Assembly (NCBI RefSeq): GCF_052078665.1
Contig: NZ_JBQJIK010000001.1
Coordinates: 140,072-204,071 of the forward strand
Reading direction: 5' to 3'
DNA length: 64,000 nt
Origin: Inquilinus sp052078665
Lineage (GTDB): Bacteria > Pseudomonadota > Alphaproteobacteria > DSM-16000 > Inquilinaceae
Position numbers and translations under genes: made by a program. The notes under the pieces are model-generated. The model ran no database searches, was not told the origin of the DNA, and saw only the letters and a list, made by a program, of their open reading frames with translations. The first letter of the stretch is position 1. The number at the start of each line of letters is the position of its first letter. Of the stretch, positions 37,302-47,618 are shown in pieces.

Positions 37302-38235
37302 TGCGCACCCGCTTGAAGAACAGGGTGACGATCGCCATCACCACGGCCAGCAGGGTCAGCGCCAGGGCCGAGGCGTAGCCGACGTCGAAGAAGCGCAGCC
37401 CGGTGCGGAAGGCGAGGTAGGAGACCGACTGGGTGGCGTTGCCAGGCCCGCCCACGGTCAGCGAGGCGACGACGTCGAACACCTTCATCGCCTCGGCCAG
37501 GCGCAGCAGCAGCACGATCACGATCACCGGCGTCATCAGCGGCAGCACCACCCCGGTCCAGATCCGGAAACTGGAGCTGGTCTCCAGCCGCGCCGCCTCG
37601 ATCAGGTCGTCCGGGACGCCCTGCAGCCCGGCCAGCAGGACCAGGAAGCAGAACGGCGTCCACTGCCAGATGTCGACGATCATGATCGACACCAGGGCCC
37701 AGCCCGGGTTCGACAGCCAGGGGATGCCGGTCCAACCCAGCGGCCCGCCGGCCTCGTAGAAGATGGTGAAGAACAGGTACCCGGCCGCCACCGGCGTGGC
37801 GAAGATCGGCAGGATCATGATCGTGCGCAGGATGCCGCGGCCCGGGATGCTGCGGTTGAACAGGAAGGCCAGCAACAGGCCCAGCCCCATCTCGACGCTG
37901 ACCGAGACGACCACGAAGATCGCCGTCACCCGCGCCGCCTCACGCACCTGGGGATCGGTGAAGACGCGGGCGAAATTGCCCAGGCCGACGAAATCCCAGG
38001 TGTTGACGGTCTGGCGCTGCACCTCGGTCCGGGTGCGCGGCGTGCCGTCCGCCTTCAGCACCGGGTTGCCGCTGGCATCCAGCCGCGGCACCTCGGCCCG
38101 GGTGGTCACGGTCTCGGTCTTCACCGTGTGGAAGGCGGCGAAGACGGTGTAGAGCGTCGGGAAGATGGTGAAGGCCAGCACCCAGACCACCGCCGGGGTC
38201 AGGAACAGCAGGCGGATCCGTCCGGTCCAGCGCAT
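37288..38235 (-). CDS. Sugar ABC transporter permease (MalF-like), second system
   Basis: 315 aa with six TM helices and a large first periplasmic loop between TM1 and TM2 (TVKTETVTTRAEVPRLDASG onwards). EAA region LIEAARLETSSSFRIWTGVVLP; note Glu-Thr rather than the usual Asp-Gly in the loop. Partner of the MalG-like permease. Begins 50 bp after the SBP gene. Confidence 0.9.
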   Translation of the reverse strand: MRWTGRIRLLFLTPAVVWVLAFTIFPTLYTVFAAFHTVKTETVTTRAEVPRLDASGNPVLKADGTPRTRTEVQRQTVNTWDFVGLGNFARVFTDPQVREAARVTAIFVVVSVSVEMGLGLLLAFLFNRSIPGRGILRTIMILPIFATPVAAGYLFFTIFYEAGGPLGWTGIPWLSNPGWALVSIMIVDIWQWTPFCFLVLLAGLQGVPDDLIEAARLETSSSFRIWTGVVLPLMTPVIVIVLLLRLAEAMKVFDVVASLTVGGPGNATQSVSYLAFRTGLRFFDVGYASALALTLLAVVMAIVTLFFKRVRNVYA

Positions 38236-38285
38236 CGTGCCGCCTCGTCCCCCTTCCCGTTACGCGTCAGGCACGGACCGTGCCG

Positions 38286-39938
38286 CTATTCGGCCTTCCA
38301 GCCGATCGCCGCCTGGTAGTTCTTCAGCTGCTGGTCGCGGCCGAGGCGGTCGGTGATCTGCTCCCAGGCCACCGCGGTGTCGTCCAGCGCCTGCTGCGGC
38401 GTCTTCGAACCGCTCATTGCCGCCGACAGGTTGCTGTCCAGCGAGTCGTAATACTCTTGCGTGCCGGTGATCCGCATATACGGCAGCATGGTCTTGGCGT
38501 TGTAGTTGCTGTGGTAGGCCTCCAGGTACTCCTTCACGTCCTGGGCGTCCCATTTCAGGGCGGATTCGGTGTAATCGGTCAGCTTCGCCTCGCCGGTCGG
38601 CTCCAGCCACTGGTAGGAGTAGCCGGGGTCGACGCCGTCCCAGCCGATCGTGGCCAGGAACTTCTGCGACGGCTTGATTGCCATCAGCGACAAGAGGCTG
38701 TAGGCCGCCTCGGGATGCTGGCCGAGCGATGAGACCACGCCGTGCCAGGACCCGCCGGTGACGTTGCCCACCTGCCGGGGCTCCTTCACCGTGACGAAGG
38801 TCTTCTGCTCCATGTCCCAATAGGTATCTGAGGCCGGCAGGGCCGCGGAGCCGAGCTTGCCGCGGATCTTCGACCGCTCCAGGTCCTGCGCCAGCGCGCC
38901 GACATCGCCATAGGAGAAGTTGAACACCGCCTTGCCGCGCAGGAAGAAGTCCCAGGCCTCGCCCAGGCTCCAGCTCACCTGCGCCGGAGGTCCATAGGCG
39001 GCCAGCTCCTTCAGGAACTCCAGCGCCTTGACGTGGCCCGGGCTGTTGATCAGCGGCTTCATGTCGACCGGGTCGAACCAGTAGACATTGTGGGTGCGGT
39101 CCAGCGTGTCGCCCGGAGTCATGGCGAAGGAGGTGGCGAGGGTGGTGAAGTGGTACAGCCCCTGCTCGCGCACCTTGAGGTGCAGCACGGCGCCGCTGTC
39201 CGGCTCCAGGTCGTTGCTGTCGAAGTTCTTGCCGTTGAAGTACTTGGCGATGTCGCGCAGCTGCTGCAGCGTCTTCGGCGGCGCCGGCATGTCGTAGCCG
39301 TATTCCGCCTTGAAGGCTGCCTGGTGCGTCGGGTCGGTCAGCAGGTCGCGGCGGTAGTACAGGATCTGCCCGTCGGCATCGCTGAGCACGCCGTAGCCGA
39401 CATTGTTCCAGGTGTAGATGGCGCGTAGCGCCGGCGGCATCACGTCGTAGTCCCATTTCGGGTACTCGCCGCTCTTCTTCCACTCGTCGACCGGCAGGAT
39501 GTAGTTGCCGGCGATCAGGTCGCCGTAGAAGAAGGCCCCGACGATGATGGCGTCGTATTCGCCCGTGCCGTTGCGCAGGTCGAGGAAGGTCTTGGTGTAG
39601 AGCTCCGAGATCGGGGTCAGGGCGATGTTCAGCTTGGCGCCGGTCAGCTCCTCCCAGATCGGGCGGAACATGTAGACCGGGCCGGAGATGCCGCCCTTGG
39701 GGCCGGAATCGAGGCTGAGGATGGTGACCGTCTCGCCCTCGAAGGGCTTCTGGCCGGGACCGAAGAGGGAGCCCAGCTCCGCCTTCGTCGTGGTGATCTC
39801 CATCCCGTATTCGGGATCGGATTTGAGCGTCACCGTGCCGTCGTCGTGCCAAGTGACATGCGGTGTGTTCTGTGCCGCGGTCGGGCCGCTCAGGACGACC
39901 AGCACCGTCGACAGCAGCAGAGTCCTGCTGATGGCCAT
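38286..39938 (-). CDS. Large sugar-type ABC substrate-binding protein
   Basis: 550 aa from the ATG at 39938 (ggagg upstream), with a signal peptide ending GPTAAQ. Longer than typical family-1 SBPs (about 420 aa). Recognisable parts: ILSLDSGPKGGISGPVYMF, GEYDAIIVGAFFYGDLIAGNYI, then ILYYRRDLLTDPTHQAAFKAEYG and a late WHGVVSSLGQHPEAAYSLLS. Such long SBPs occur with alphaproteobacterial glycerol- or polyol-type importers; the ligand cannot be told. First gene of the operon, divergent from the YejA-like gene with 210 bp between. Confidence 0.87.
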   Translation of the reverse strand: MAISRTLLLSTVLVVLSGPTAAQNTPHVTWHDDGTVTLKSDPEYGMEITTTKAELGSLFGPGQKPFEGETVTILSLDSGPKGGISGPVYMFRPIWEELTGAKLNIALTPISELYTKTFLDLRNGTGEYDAIIVGAFFYGDLIAGNYILPVDEWKKSGEYPKWDYDVMPPALRAIYTWNNVGYGVLSDADGQILYYRRDLLTDPTHQAAFKAEYGYDMPAPPKTLQQLRDIAKYFNGKNFDSNDLEPDSGAVLHLKVREQGLYHFTTLATSFAMTPGDTLDRTHNVYWFDPVDMKPLINSPGHVKALEFLKELAAYGPPAQVSWSLGEAWDFFLRGKAVFNFSYGDVGALAQDLERSKIRGKLGSAALPASDTYWDMEQKTFVTVKEPRQVGNVTGGSWHGVVSSLGQHPEAAYSLLSLMAIKPSQKFLATIGWDGVDPGYSYQWLEPTGEAKLTDYTESALKWDAQDVKEYLEAYHSNYNAKTMLPYMRITGTQEYYDSLDSNLSAAMSGSKTPQQALDDTAVAWEQITDRLGRDQQLKNYQAAIGWKAE

Positions 39939-40148
39939 GGTTTCCTCCCCCTGTGACATCGCCGGACGTGTCCGGTCAGCTTCGATCCGAAGATGCCCGC
40001 CGAACGCAATTCGCATTCATTATGTCAGGCGAAATCGTGCGATGATTGCGCAAGGCTTGTCAAGGGAGCCCTCCGGCGCAACGGCCTTGCACCGCGGCCC
40101 ATCGGCGGGAAGACTGCGCCCCATCGATTCCCCGCCCGGACAAGCTGC

Positions 40149-41957
40149 ATGCGCGCCGCCCGCCTCCTGCTCCGACTCGCCCTCCTGCTGCTCGGCACCT
40201 TGCCGGCGGTTGCGCAGACGCAGGCGCCCGGAGGCGGCCTCGCCATGCATGGCGAACCGAAATACCCGGCGGATTTCGGCCACTTCGCCTACGCCAACCC
40301 GGACGCGCCGAAGGGCGGCGAGCTGCGCCAGGCGGTGGTCGGCAGCTTCGACACGCTGAACCCCTTCATCATCGGCGGTCAGACCGACCAGGTGCGACTG
40401 ATCGTGCCGCCCTACAACTTCGCCACCCTGATGACCCGGGGCTGGGACGAGTCCTTCACGCTCTATCCCTATGTCGCGGACCGCGCGGAGATGTCGGACG
40501 ACCGGCGCACGGTCACCTTCTGGCTCAATCCCAAGGCGGTGTTTCACGACGGCTCGCCGTTGACCGCGGACGATGTGATCTTCACTTGGCAGACCCAGGG
40601 GACCAAGGGGCTGCCCAACACCCGCGCGCTCTATGAAGCGATGGACGGCATCGACCGCATCGACGACCGCACCGTGCGCTTCCGCTTCAAGGAGGGCGGG
40701 GCGCGCGAGAATCCGCTGGTCGTCGCGATGCAGCCGATCCTGAGCAAGGCCTGGTATTCGAGCCACCCGTTCGACCAGCCCAGCCTCGATCCGCCGCTCG
40801 GCGCCGGCCCCTACGCGATCGGCGCGGTCGATGCCGGGCGCAGCATCACGCTGACCCGGGTCAAGGACTGGTGGGCGGCGGACCTGCCGGCGATGCGCGG
40901 GCTGTATAATTTCGACACGCTGCGCTTCGACTTCTACCTCGACGCCGACACGGCGCTGGAGGCGTTCAAGGCCGGGGCCTACACCCTGCGGCGGGAACGC
41001 GACGCCGAGAAATGGGTCAGCGGCGCCTACGACTTCCCGGCGGTCCAGGACGGCCGCGTCACTATGCTGACCCTGCCACATTTCCGGCCGGTCGGGATGA
41101 TGGGCTTCGCCATGAACACGCGGCGGCCGATCTTCACAGATCCGCGGGTGCGGCGGGCGCTGATCCTGGCCTTCGACTTCGAATGGATCAACAAGACTCT
41201 GCTGGGCGGCCAGTACAAGCGCGACGACAGCTATTTCGCCAATTCGTCCCTGGCCGCGACCGACACGCCGCAGGGGGCGGAGCTGCAGCTGCTGGAGCCG
41301 TTCCGCGACCAGCTGCCGCCGCAGCTCTTCACCGAGCCCTACACCCTGCCGCCGAGCGACGGCAGCGGCCGCAGCCGCGAGAATCTGCGCGCGGCGCAGG
41401 CGCTGCTGGCCGAGGCCGGCTGGACGATCAAGGACAATGTGCTGGTCGACGCCAGCGGCACGCCGTTCCGCTTCGAGATCCTGCTGCAGAACAAGGGCGT
41501 CCAGCGGATCGGGCTGGCCTATGCCGACCAGCTGCGCCGGCTCGGCATCCAGGCCTCGATCCGGCTGGTCGAAACCGCGCAATACGCCAACCGCACCGAG
41601 AGCTATGATTTCGATGTGATCCTGAACACCTGGATCTCCACCCTGTCGCCCGGCGTCGAGCAGTCGCGCTACTGGGGCAGCGGCTCGGCCGACGTGCCCG
41701 GCACCCGCAACTACCCGGGGGTGAAGAGCCCGGTGGTCGACGCCATGATCAAGGCCGTCACCGCCGCCCGCAGCCAGGAGGAGCTGCAGGCCGCGGTGCA
41801 CGCGCTCGACCGGGTGCTGCTGTGGGGCAACTACGTGGTGCCGCTCTATTATCTCGACCGCGACTACGTCGCCTATTGGGGCAATCTCGGCCGCGTCACC
41901 AGCGTCAACCCGACCTATGGCACGGTGCTGGAAGCCTGGTGGTCGAACGACAAGTAG
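40149..41957 (+). CDS. Peptide/oligopeptide-type ABC substrate-binding protein (family 5, YejA-like)
   Basis: 602 aa from the ATG at 40149, which begins a signal peptide (MRAARLLLRLALLLLG...AVAQ). SBP_bac_5 features: HGEPKYPADFGHFAYANPDAP, LRQAVVGSFDTLNPFI, TVTFWLNPKAVFHDGSPLTADDV, FAMNTRRPIFTDPRVRRAL. This resembles YejA, which binds peptides and microcin C. No yejBEF-like permease or ATPase genes are adjacent, so it is a solitary binding protein here. A GC-rich stem-loop (41959-41981) lies at its 3' end. Confidence 0.88.
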   Translation: MRAARLLLRLALLLLGTLPAVAQTQAPGGGLAMHGEPKYPADFGHFAYANPDAPKGGELRQAVVGSFDTLNPFIIGGQTDQVRLIVPPYNFATLMTRGWDESFTLYPYVADRAEMSDDRRTVTFWLNPKAVFHDGSPLTADDVIFTWQTQGTKGLPNTRALYEAMDGIDRIDDRTVRFRFKEGGARENPLVVAMQPILSKAWYSSHPFDQPSLDPPLGAGPYAIGAVDAGRSITLTRVKDWWAADLPAMRGLYNFDTLRFDFYLDADTALEAFKAGAYTLRRERDAEKWVSGAYDFPAVQDGRVTMLTLPHFRPVGMMGFAMNTRRPIFTDPRVRRALILAFDFEWINKTLLGGQYKRDDSYFANSSLAATDTPQGAELQLLEPFRDQLPPQLFTEPYTLPPSDGSGRSRENLRAAQALLAEAGWTIKDNVLVDASGTPFRFEILLQNKGVQRIGLAYADQLRRLGIQASIRLVETAQYANRTESYDFDVILNTWISTLSPGVEQSRYWGSGSADVPGTRNYPGVKSPVVDAMIKAVTAARSQEELQAAVHALDRVLLWGNYVVPLYYLDRDYVAYWGNLGRVTSVNPTYGTVLEAWWSNDK

Positions 41958-41979
41958 CGACGGCGGAAGGCCGCCGCCG

Positions 41980-42201
41980 TCAGATCTCCCGCTCCAGCGC
42001 CGCCTGCAGGACCGCGGTCCTGAGCGCGCTGGACAGGTTGCCGTCCGGGTCGCGGGCGGCGTCGACCGCCTCGACCAGGCGGTTGACCGGCAGGCCGCGC
42101 GCGGCGGCCAGGCGGGTGAGGGCGTCCCAGAAGGCCGGCTCCAGCGACACGCTGGTGGCGTGTCCGGCGATGCTGACCGACCGCTTGCGGACGCCGCTCA
42201 C
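41980..42201 (-). CDS. Ribbon-helix-helix domain protein downstream of fumC
   Basis: 73 aa from a GTG. It fits the small alphaproteobacterial RHH family: VSIAGHATSVSLEPAFWDAL and LPVNRLVEAVDAAR. RHH proteins bind DNA as dimers, but this family is poorly studied. It lies 10 bp after the fumC stop and is probably in the same transcript. No strong ribosome-binding site is visible. Confidence 0.75.
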   Translation of the reverse strand: MSGVRKRSVSIAGHATSVSLEPAFWDALTRLAAARGLPVNRLVEAVDAARDPDGNLSSALRTAVLQAALEREI

Positions 42202-42211
42202 CGCGGCGCTA

Positions 42212-43615
<1,404 letters not shown>

Positions 43616-43727
43616 CGAAAGGCTCCGGTTGCTGTCAGTTTTCGGCTGGCCGGTTTGCTAGCACGAATGCGGGTGTGGGGGTAGGCTGGGCGATCCCATA
43701 CGGCATCCGATGCGCGGAGCGAGGTCC

Positions 43728-44369
43728 ATGACCGCCCAAGACCATCACGACCATGACCACGAGCACGGCGAAGAGGGCAGCGCCCTGCCCGAGATCGCGC
43801 TGCGGGTGAAGGCGCTGGAATCGATCCTGGTCGAGAAGGGCTATGTCGACCCGGCCGCGCTCGACCTGCTGATCGAGACCTATGAGACGAAGATCGGCCC
43901 ACGCAACGGCGCCTGGGTGGTCGCGAAGGCCTGGGCCGACCCGGCCTATCGCGACCGACTGCGGGCCGACGCCGGCGCCGCGATCGCCGAATTCGGCTTC
44001 GTCGGCCGCCAGGGCGAGCACATGGTCGCGGTCGAGAACACGCCGGACACCCACAACCTCGTCGTCTGCACCCTGTGCTCCTGCTACCCCTGGCCGGTGC
44101 TGGGCCTGCCGCCGGTCTGGTACAAATCGGCACCCTATCGCTCGCGCGCGGTGATCGACCCGCGCGGCGTGCTGGCCGATTTCGGCGTCGCCCTGCCGGA
44201 AACGACCCGGATCCGGGTCTGGGATTCGACCGCCGAGACCCGCTACCTGGTGATCCCGATGCGCCCGGCCGGCACCGAGGGCTGGGACGAGGACGCGCTG
44301 GCCGATCTCGTCACCCGCGACAGCATGATCGGCGCTGGCCAGGCGCGCGAGCCGGAGGCCGCCAGATGA
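43728..44369 (+). CDS. nthA: Nitrile hydratase alpha subunit, cobalt type
   Basis: 213 aa from the ATG at 43728 (gagg upstream). Metal site CTLCSC at residues 114-119; Thr in the second position (rather than Ser) points to the Co(III) form. The second and third Cys would be oxidised to sulfinic and sulfenic acids. The N-terminus is His-rich (QDHHDHDHEHGEEGS), a possible metal-handling tail. It hydrates nitriles to amides. First gene of nthA-nthB-accessory operon; no amidase gene follows. Confidence 0.95.
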   Translation: MTAQDHHDHDHEHGEEGSALPEIALRVKALESILVEKGYVDPAALDLLIETYETKIGPRNGAWVVAKAWADPAYRDRLRADAGAAIAEFGFVGRQGEHMVAVENTPDTHNLVVCTLCSCYPWPVLGLPPVWYKSAPYRSRAVIDPRGVLADFGVALPETTRIRVWDSTAETRYLVIPMRPAGTEGWDEDALADLVTRDSMIGAGQAREPEAAR

Positions 44370-45025
44370 ACGGCGCCCAGGATCTCGGCGGCATGATGGG
44401 CTTCGGCCCGGTGGTGCCGGAGCCGGAGGATGTCCGCTTCCATGCGGAGTGGGAGAAGCGGGCGCTGGCCCTCACCCTGGCGGCGGGCGCGCTGGGCCGC
44501 TGGAACATCGACATCAGCCGGCATGCGCGCGAGACGCTGCATCCGGCCGACTATTTGTCCTCCAGCTACTACGAGATCTGGACCAAGGGGCTGGAGAAGC
44601 TGCTGCAGGGCGCCGGGCTGGTTTCGGCGGAAGAACTGACGGCCGGCCGTGCGATCGACCCGCCGGTGCCGGGCCAGAAGGTGCTGCGGGCGGACCAGGT
44701 CGCCGCGACGCTGGCGCGGGGCAGCAACTACCAGCGGCCGGAGGCGGCCCCGGCGCGCTTCGCCGTCGGCGAATTGGTGCTGACCCGCAACGAGCATCCC
44801 ACCGGCCACACCAGGCTGCCGCGCTATGCCCGCGGCAAGGCGGGCGAGATCGAGCGCGTGCACGGCGTCTTCGTGCTGCCCGACAGCAACGCCCATGGCC
44901 ATGGCGAGAGCCCGCAATGGCTCTACACCGTGCGCTTCGACGGGCGCGAGCTGTGGGGTGAGGCGGCCGACCCGACCCTGACCGTCTCGATCGACGCCTG
45001 GGAGGGCTATCTTGAGCCGGCATGA
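44366..45025 (+). CDS. nthB: Nitrile hydratase beta subunit
   Basis: 219 aa; ATG overlaps the nthA stop by 4 bp. Recognisable by MNGAQDLGGMMGFGPV, HAEWEKRALALTLAAG, and the C-terminal HTRLPRYARGKAGEIERVHGVFVLPDSNAHG that forms the SH3-like domain. Forms the active alpha-beta dimer with NthA. Confidence 0.95.
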   Translation: MNGAQDLGGMMGFGPVVPEPEDVRFHAEWEKRALALTLAAGALGRWNIDISRHARETLHPADYLSSSYYEIWTKGLEKLLQGAGLVSAEELTAGRAIDPPVPGQKVLRADQVAATLARGSNYQRPEAAPARFAVGELVLTRNEHPTGHTRLPRYARGKAGEIERVHGVFVLPDSNAHGHGESPQWLYTVRFDGRELWGEAADPTLTVSIDAWEGYLEPA

Positions 45026-45395
45026 GGCGGTGATCGCGGCGCTGGACGGCGCCGCACCGCTGCCGCCGCGCGACGCCGAGGGGCTGGTCTTCGCCGAGCC
45101 CTGGCAGGCCCAGGCCTTCGCCATGGCGGTGGCGCTGCATCAGCGCGGCGTCTTCACCTGGCCGGAATGGGCGGCGGCGCTGGCAGCGGAGATCACCCGC
45201 GCCCAGGCGGCCGGCGATCCCGACGACGGCAGCCGCTACTACGAGCACTGGCTGGCGGCGCTGGAGCGCCTAGTGCTGGCCAAGGGCGTCGCCGATGCCG
45301 AGGCTTTGGGGCGGCGCAAGGACGCCTGGGACCGTGCCGCCCGGGCCACGCCGCATGGCGCCCCGATCCTGCTGGAGAACGATCCCCTGTCCTGA
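45012..45395 (+). CDS. Nitrile hydratase accessory (activator) protein
   Basis: 127 aa, TTG start overlapping nthB by 14 bp. It resembles the N-terminal part of the beta subunit (FAEPWQAQAFAMAVALHQRGVFTWPEWAAAL), as P14K/NhlE-type activators do. In cobalt nitrile hydratases this protein delivers the metal to the alpha subunit by subunit swapping. The exact start is uncertain; a GTG at 45030 is an alternative. Confidence 0.85.
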   Translation: MSRHEAVIAALDGAAPLPPRDAEGLVFAEPWQAQAFAMAVALHQRGVFTWPEWAAALAAEITRAQAAGDPDDGSRYYEHWLAALERLVLAKGVADAEALGRRKDAWDRAARATPHGAPILLENDPLS

Positions 45396-45454
45396 TGCTA
45401 GACTTGGGGATCGGGCCGAGTCCCGGCCCTGTCCAGCGACATCGGGGAAGACCC

Positions 45455-45841
45455 ATGACCATCCAGCTGCACAACCCGGCCGGAATCGCCGCGCCGTTCT
45501 CCCGCTACAGCCACGGCGCCTCGGCCCCGGCCGGCGCCCGCTGGCTGCACATCTCCGGCCAGGTCGGCGCCACGCCCGACGGCACCGTCCCCGACGATGC
45601 GGAGCGCCAGATGGAGCTGGCCTGGGACAACCTGTTCGCGGTGCTGGCCGATGCCGGCATGGCGGTGACCGACCTGGTCAAGGTCGACGGCTTCATCATC
45701 CGGCCGGACCTGGTGCCGCTGTACCGCACGGTGCGCGAGCGGCGCCTGGCCGGGCACGCCACGGCCTCGACCCTGGTGGTGGTCGCCGGCCTGGTGGTGC
45801 CGAGCCTGCTGGTCGAGGTCCAGGCGGTCGCGGCCCGCTAA
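45455..45841 (+). CDS. RidA family protein
   Basis: 128 aa from the ATG at 45455 (ggggaag upstream). YjgF/RidA fold: LHISGQVGATPDG, QMELAWDNLFAVLADAGMAVTDLVKVDGFI. The Arg that binds the imine substrate in true RidA is not at the usual place, as the C-terminus reads STLVVVAGLVVPSLLVEVQAVA. Probably hydrolyses reactive enamine/imine intermediates or a related small molecule. Convergent with tmpB (4-bp overlap). Confidence 0.87.
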   Translation: MTIQLHNPAGIAAPFSRYSHGASAPAGARWLHISGQVGATPDGTVPDDAERQMELAWDNLFAVLADAGMAVTDLVKVDGFIIRPDLVPLYRTVRERRLAGHATASTLVVVAGLVVPSLLVEVQAVAAR

Positions 45842-46386
45842 TCGGCCTTCGCCACCTTGAGGATGCGGTCGCGATAGTCGGCGACGGTGCTGACCTTCAG
45901 CCCCTCGATCTTGCCGCCATCGTCCCAGCGCCGCAGCCGCACCGCGCCCTCGACATGGGGGTGCCGGGCGAATTCGGCGACCTCTTCGGCGTTCATCGGC
46001 CCGCCCTGCTTGCCGAGCGAATGGACCGAGGCGACGGAGAGGACGTCGATGTAGCTGGGCTCGACGGCGCAGAGATAGCGCTTGGCGGCGACGTGCAGCC
46101 GCGCCGGCTCGCTGATCTCCGGGCCGAAGCGGGCGGCCAGCCAGTCGCCGCCGGCGCCGTCATGCTTGTGATAGCCATAGGCGTCGTCGGCCAGCTCCAG
46201 GAAATGGCCGATGTCGTGCAGCAGGGCGGCGACCACCAGCGTGTCCGGCGCGCCCTCGTGCTCGGCCAGGGCGGCGGCCTGCAGGCCATGCTCCTGCATG
46301 GTGACGCCTTCGCCATAGGTGTTGTGGCCGTGGGCGGCGAACAGGCCTTCGATCTCGGCCAGCAGCGGGTGCAGGGTGTCGCTCAT
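45838..46386 (-). CDS. tmpB: HD-domain oxygenase of the PhnZ/TmpB type
   Basis: 182 aa. HD metal motif LLHDIGH at residues 55-61, with EHG at 32-34 and Tyr24 (NTYGEG) as in the diiron C-P-cleaving oxygenases. TmpB is known to convert (R)-1-hydroxy-2-(trimethylamino)ethylphosphonate to glycine betaine and phosphate. The identification rests on the adjacent tmpA-type gene, with which it overlaps by 4 bp. A related phosphonate as substrate cannot be excluded. Confidence 0.82.
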   Translation of the reverse strand: MSDTLHPLLAEIEGLFAAHGHNTYGEGVTMQEHGLQAAALAEHEGAPDTLVVAALLHDIGHFLELADDAYGYHKHDGAGGDWLAARFGPEISEPARLHVAAKRYLCAVEPSYIDVLSVASVHSLGKQGGPMNAEEVAEFARHPHVEGAVRLRRWDDGGKIEGLKVSTVADYRDRILKVAKAD

Positions 46387-47531
46387 CGGGATGACTCCAG
46401 GCTGAACAGGGTGCTGGTCAGGCCGTCCTTGTCGGCGTAGCAGCCCTGCAGCCAGCGGCGTCCGGCGGAGAAGCCGCGGCGGCCGTGCAGCACGCGCCGG
46501 TTGTCGACGATGAACAGGTCGCCCGGCGCCAGGCGGAAGCCGACGGTCAGGTTGGGATCGTGCAGCAGGCGGCCGAAGCGGCGATAGGCGTCGTAGAAGG
46601 CCTCGACCTCGTCGGGGTCGAGGTCGAAGGGCGCGATCGAGCGGTTGTTGTAGCGCACCGCGGCCACGTCGCCATCGGCGTCCAGCTCGATCAGCGGCGC
46701 CTTGGCGCGCAGATCGACCTTGCCGGCCTCGACATAGCGGAAGGGCACGGCCCTCCGGGTCAGCAGGGCGAAGGCGTCGGGCGCCTCGCGCCGCAGCCGG
46801 TCGGCCGCGGCGAAGCCGTCGACCACCACCGACTCGCCGCCTTCGGACGCCGCCTCCAGGCAATGCAGCAGCTGCATCTGCGGCACCGGATCGCGATAGG
46901 GGTTGTCGGTGTGGTTGCCCAGCGACAGGGCGCTGAAGGCCAGGTTCTGCGGCTTGTCCACCGCCACCACGTCGAACAGCCGGCCGTAATTGGTCTCGCG
47001 CACGAAGCCGAACAGCTCGACCACCTTGCACACCATGCCGGGCTCCGCCGGCACGCCGCGCAGCAGGGCGAAGCCGTGGTCATGGACCTGGCGCAGCCAT
47101 TTGGCGCGGGCGTCGTCGTCGCCGGCCACCGCGGTGTAGTCGCCGGTCGGCAGAGCGAGGGACGAGTCCCACAGCACCGGCCGGCGCCGGCGCTCGGCGC
47201 GGGAGGTCGGATCCAGCGCATGGGCGCGTAGCCAAGCGGTCTCGAAGCGCGCCGGCGTGTCGAAGCCGGCGAGGTCGACCTCGACCGCGCCGTCGGCACC
47301 GAGCGTCACGCCGCGGAGGACGATGCCGTCCGGCAGGTCGATCGCGTCGAACAGGCGCTGCCCGTCCGGCCGGTCGCGGCGGTCGGGCCGGTTGTCGGCC
47401 AGCCAGATCGCGGGATAGGGGCTCTCGCGCCCGTCCGACCAGCGGATCGTCAGGCGGTCGGCGGTGTGGGCGAGCGCGGCGATCCGGACCGCGTCATCGA
47501 TAGCGGGCGGGACGGCAAGGGCGGTGGGCAT
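46383..47531 (-). CDS. tmpA: 2-oxoglutarate dioxygenase of the TmpA type (gamma-butyrobetaine hydroxylase family)
   Basis: 382 aa from the ATG at 47531, chosen because gagg lies upstream; an ATG at 47582 would leave only 36 bp to the divergent LysR gene. N-terminal DUF971-like domain (LTIRWSDGRESPYPAIWLAD), then a TauD-type core with His207-x-Asp209 in LGNHTDNPYRDP and the distal His in RRVLHGRRGF. TmpA hydroxylates 2-trimethylaminoethylphosphonate at C1. Together with tmpB the cell would obtain glycine betaine and phosphate from this phosphonate. Divergent LysR gene likely regulates it. Confidence 0.85.
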   Translation of the reverse strand: MPTALAVPPAIDDAVRIAALAHTADRLTIRWSDGRESPYPAIWLADNRPDRRDRPDGQRLFDAIDLPDGIVLRGVTLGADGAVEVDLAGFDTPARFETAWLRAHALDPTSRAERRRRPVLWDSSLALPTGDYTAVAGDDDARAKWLRQVHDHGFALLRGVPAEPGMVCKVVELFGFVRETNYGRLFDVVAVDKPQNLAFSALSLGNHTDNPYRDPVPQMQLLHCLEAASEGGESVVVDGFAAADRLRREAPDAFALLTRRAVPFRYVEAGKVDLRAKAPLIELDADGDVAAVRYNNRSIAPFDLDPDEVEAFYDAYRRFGRLLHDPNLTVGFRLAPGDLFIVDNRRVLHGRRGFSAGRRWLQGCYADKDGLTSTLFSLESSR

Positions 47532-47618
47532 GGCGGCCTCGGCAGGGGTGGCTGGGGCCGAGGTTGCGATCCCCTCATGCATAAGTCCAATACGCGCTTT
47601 CCATGCTATCTATAGGCC

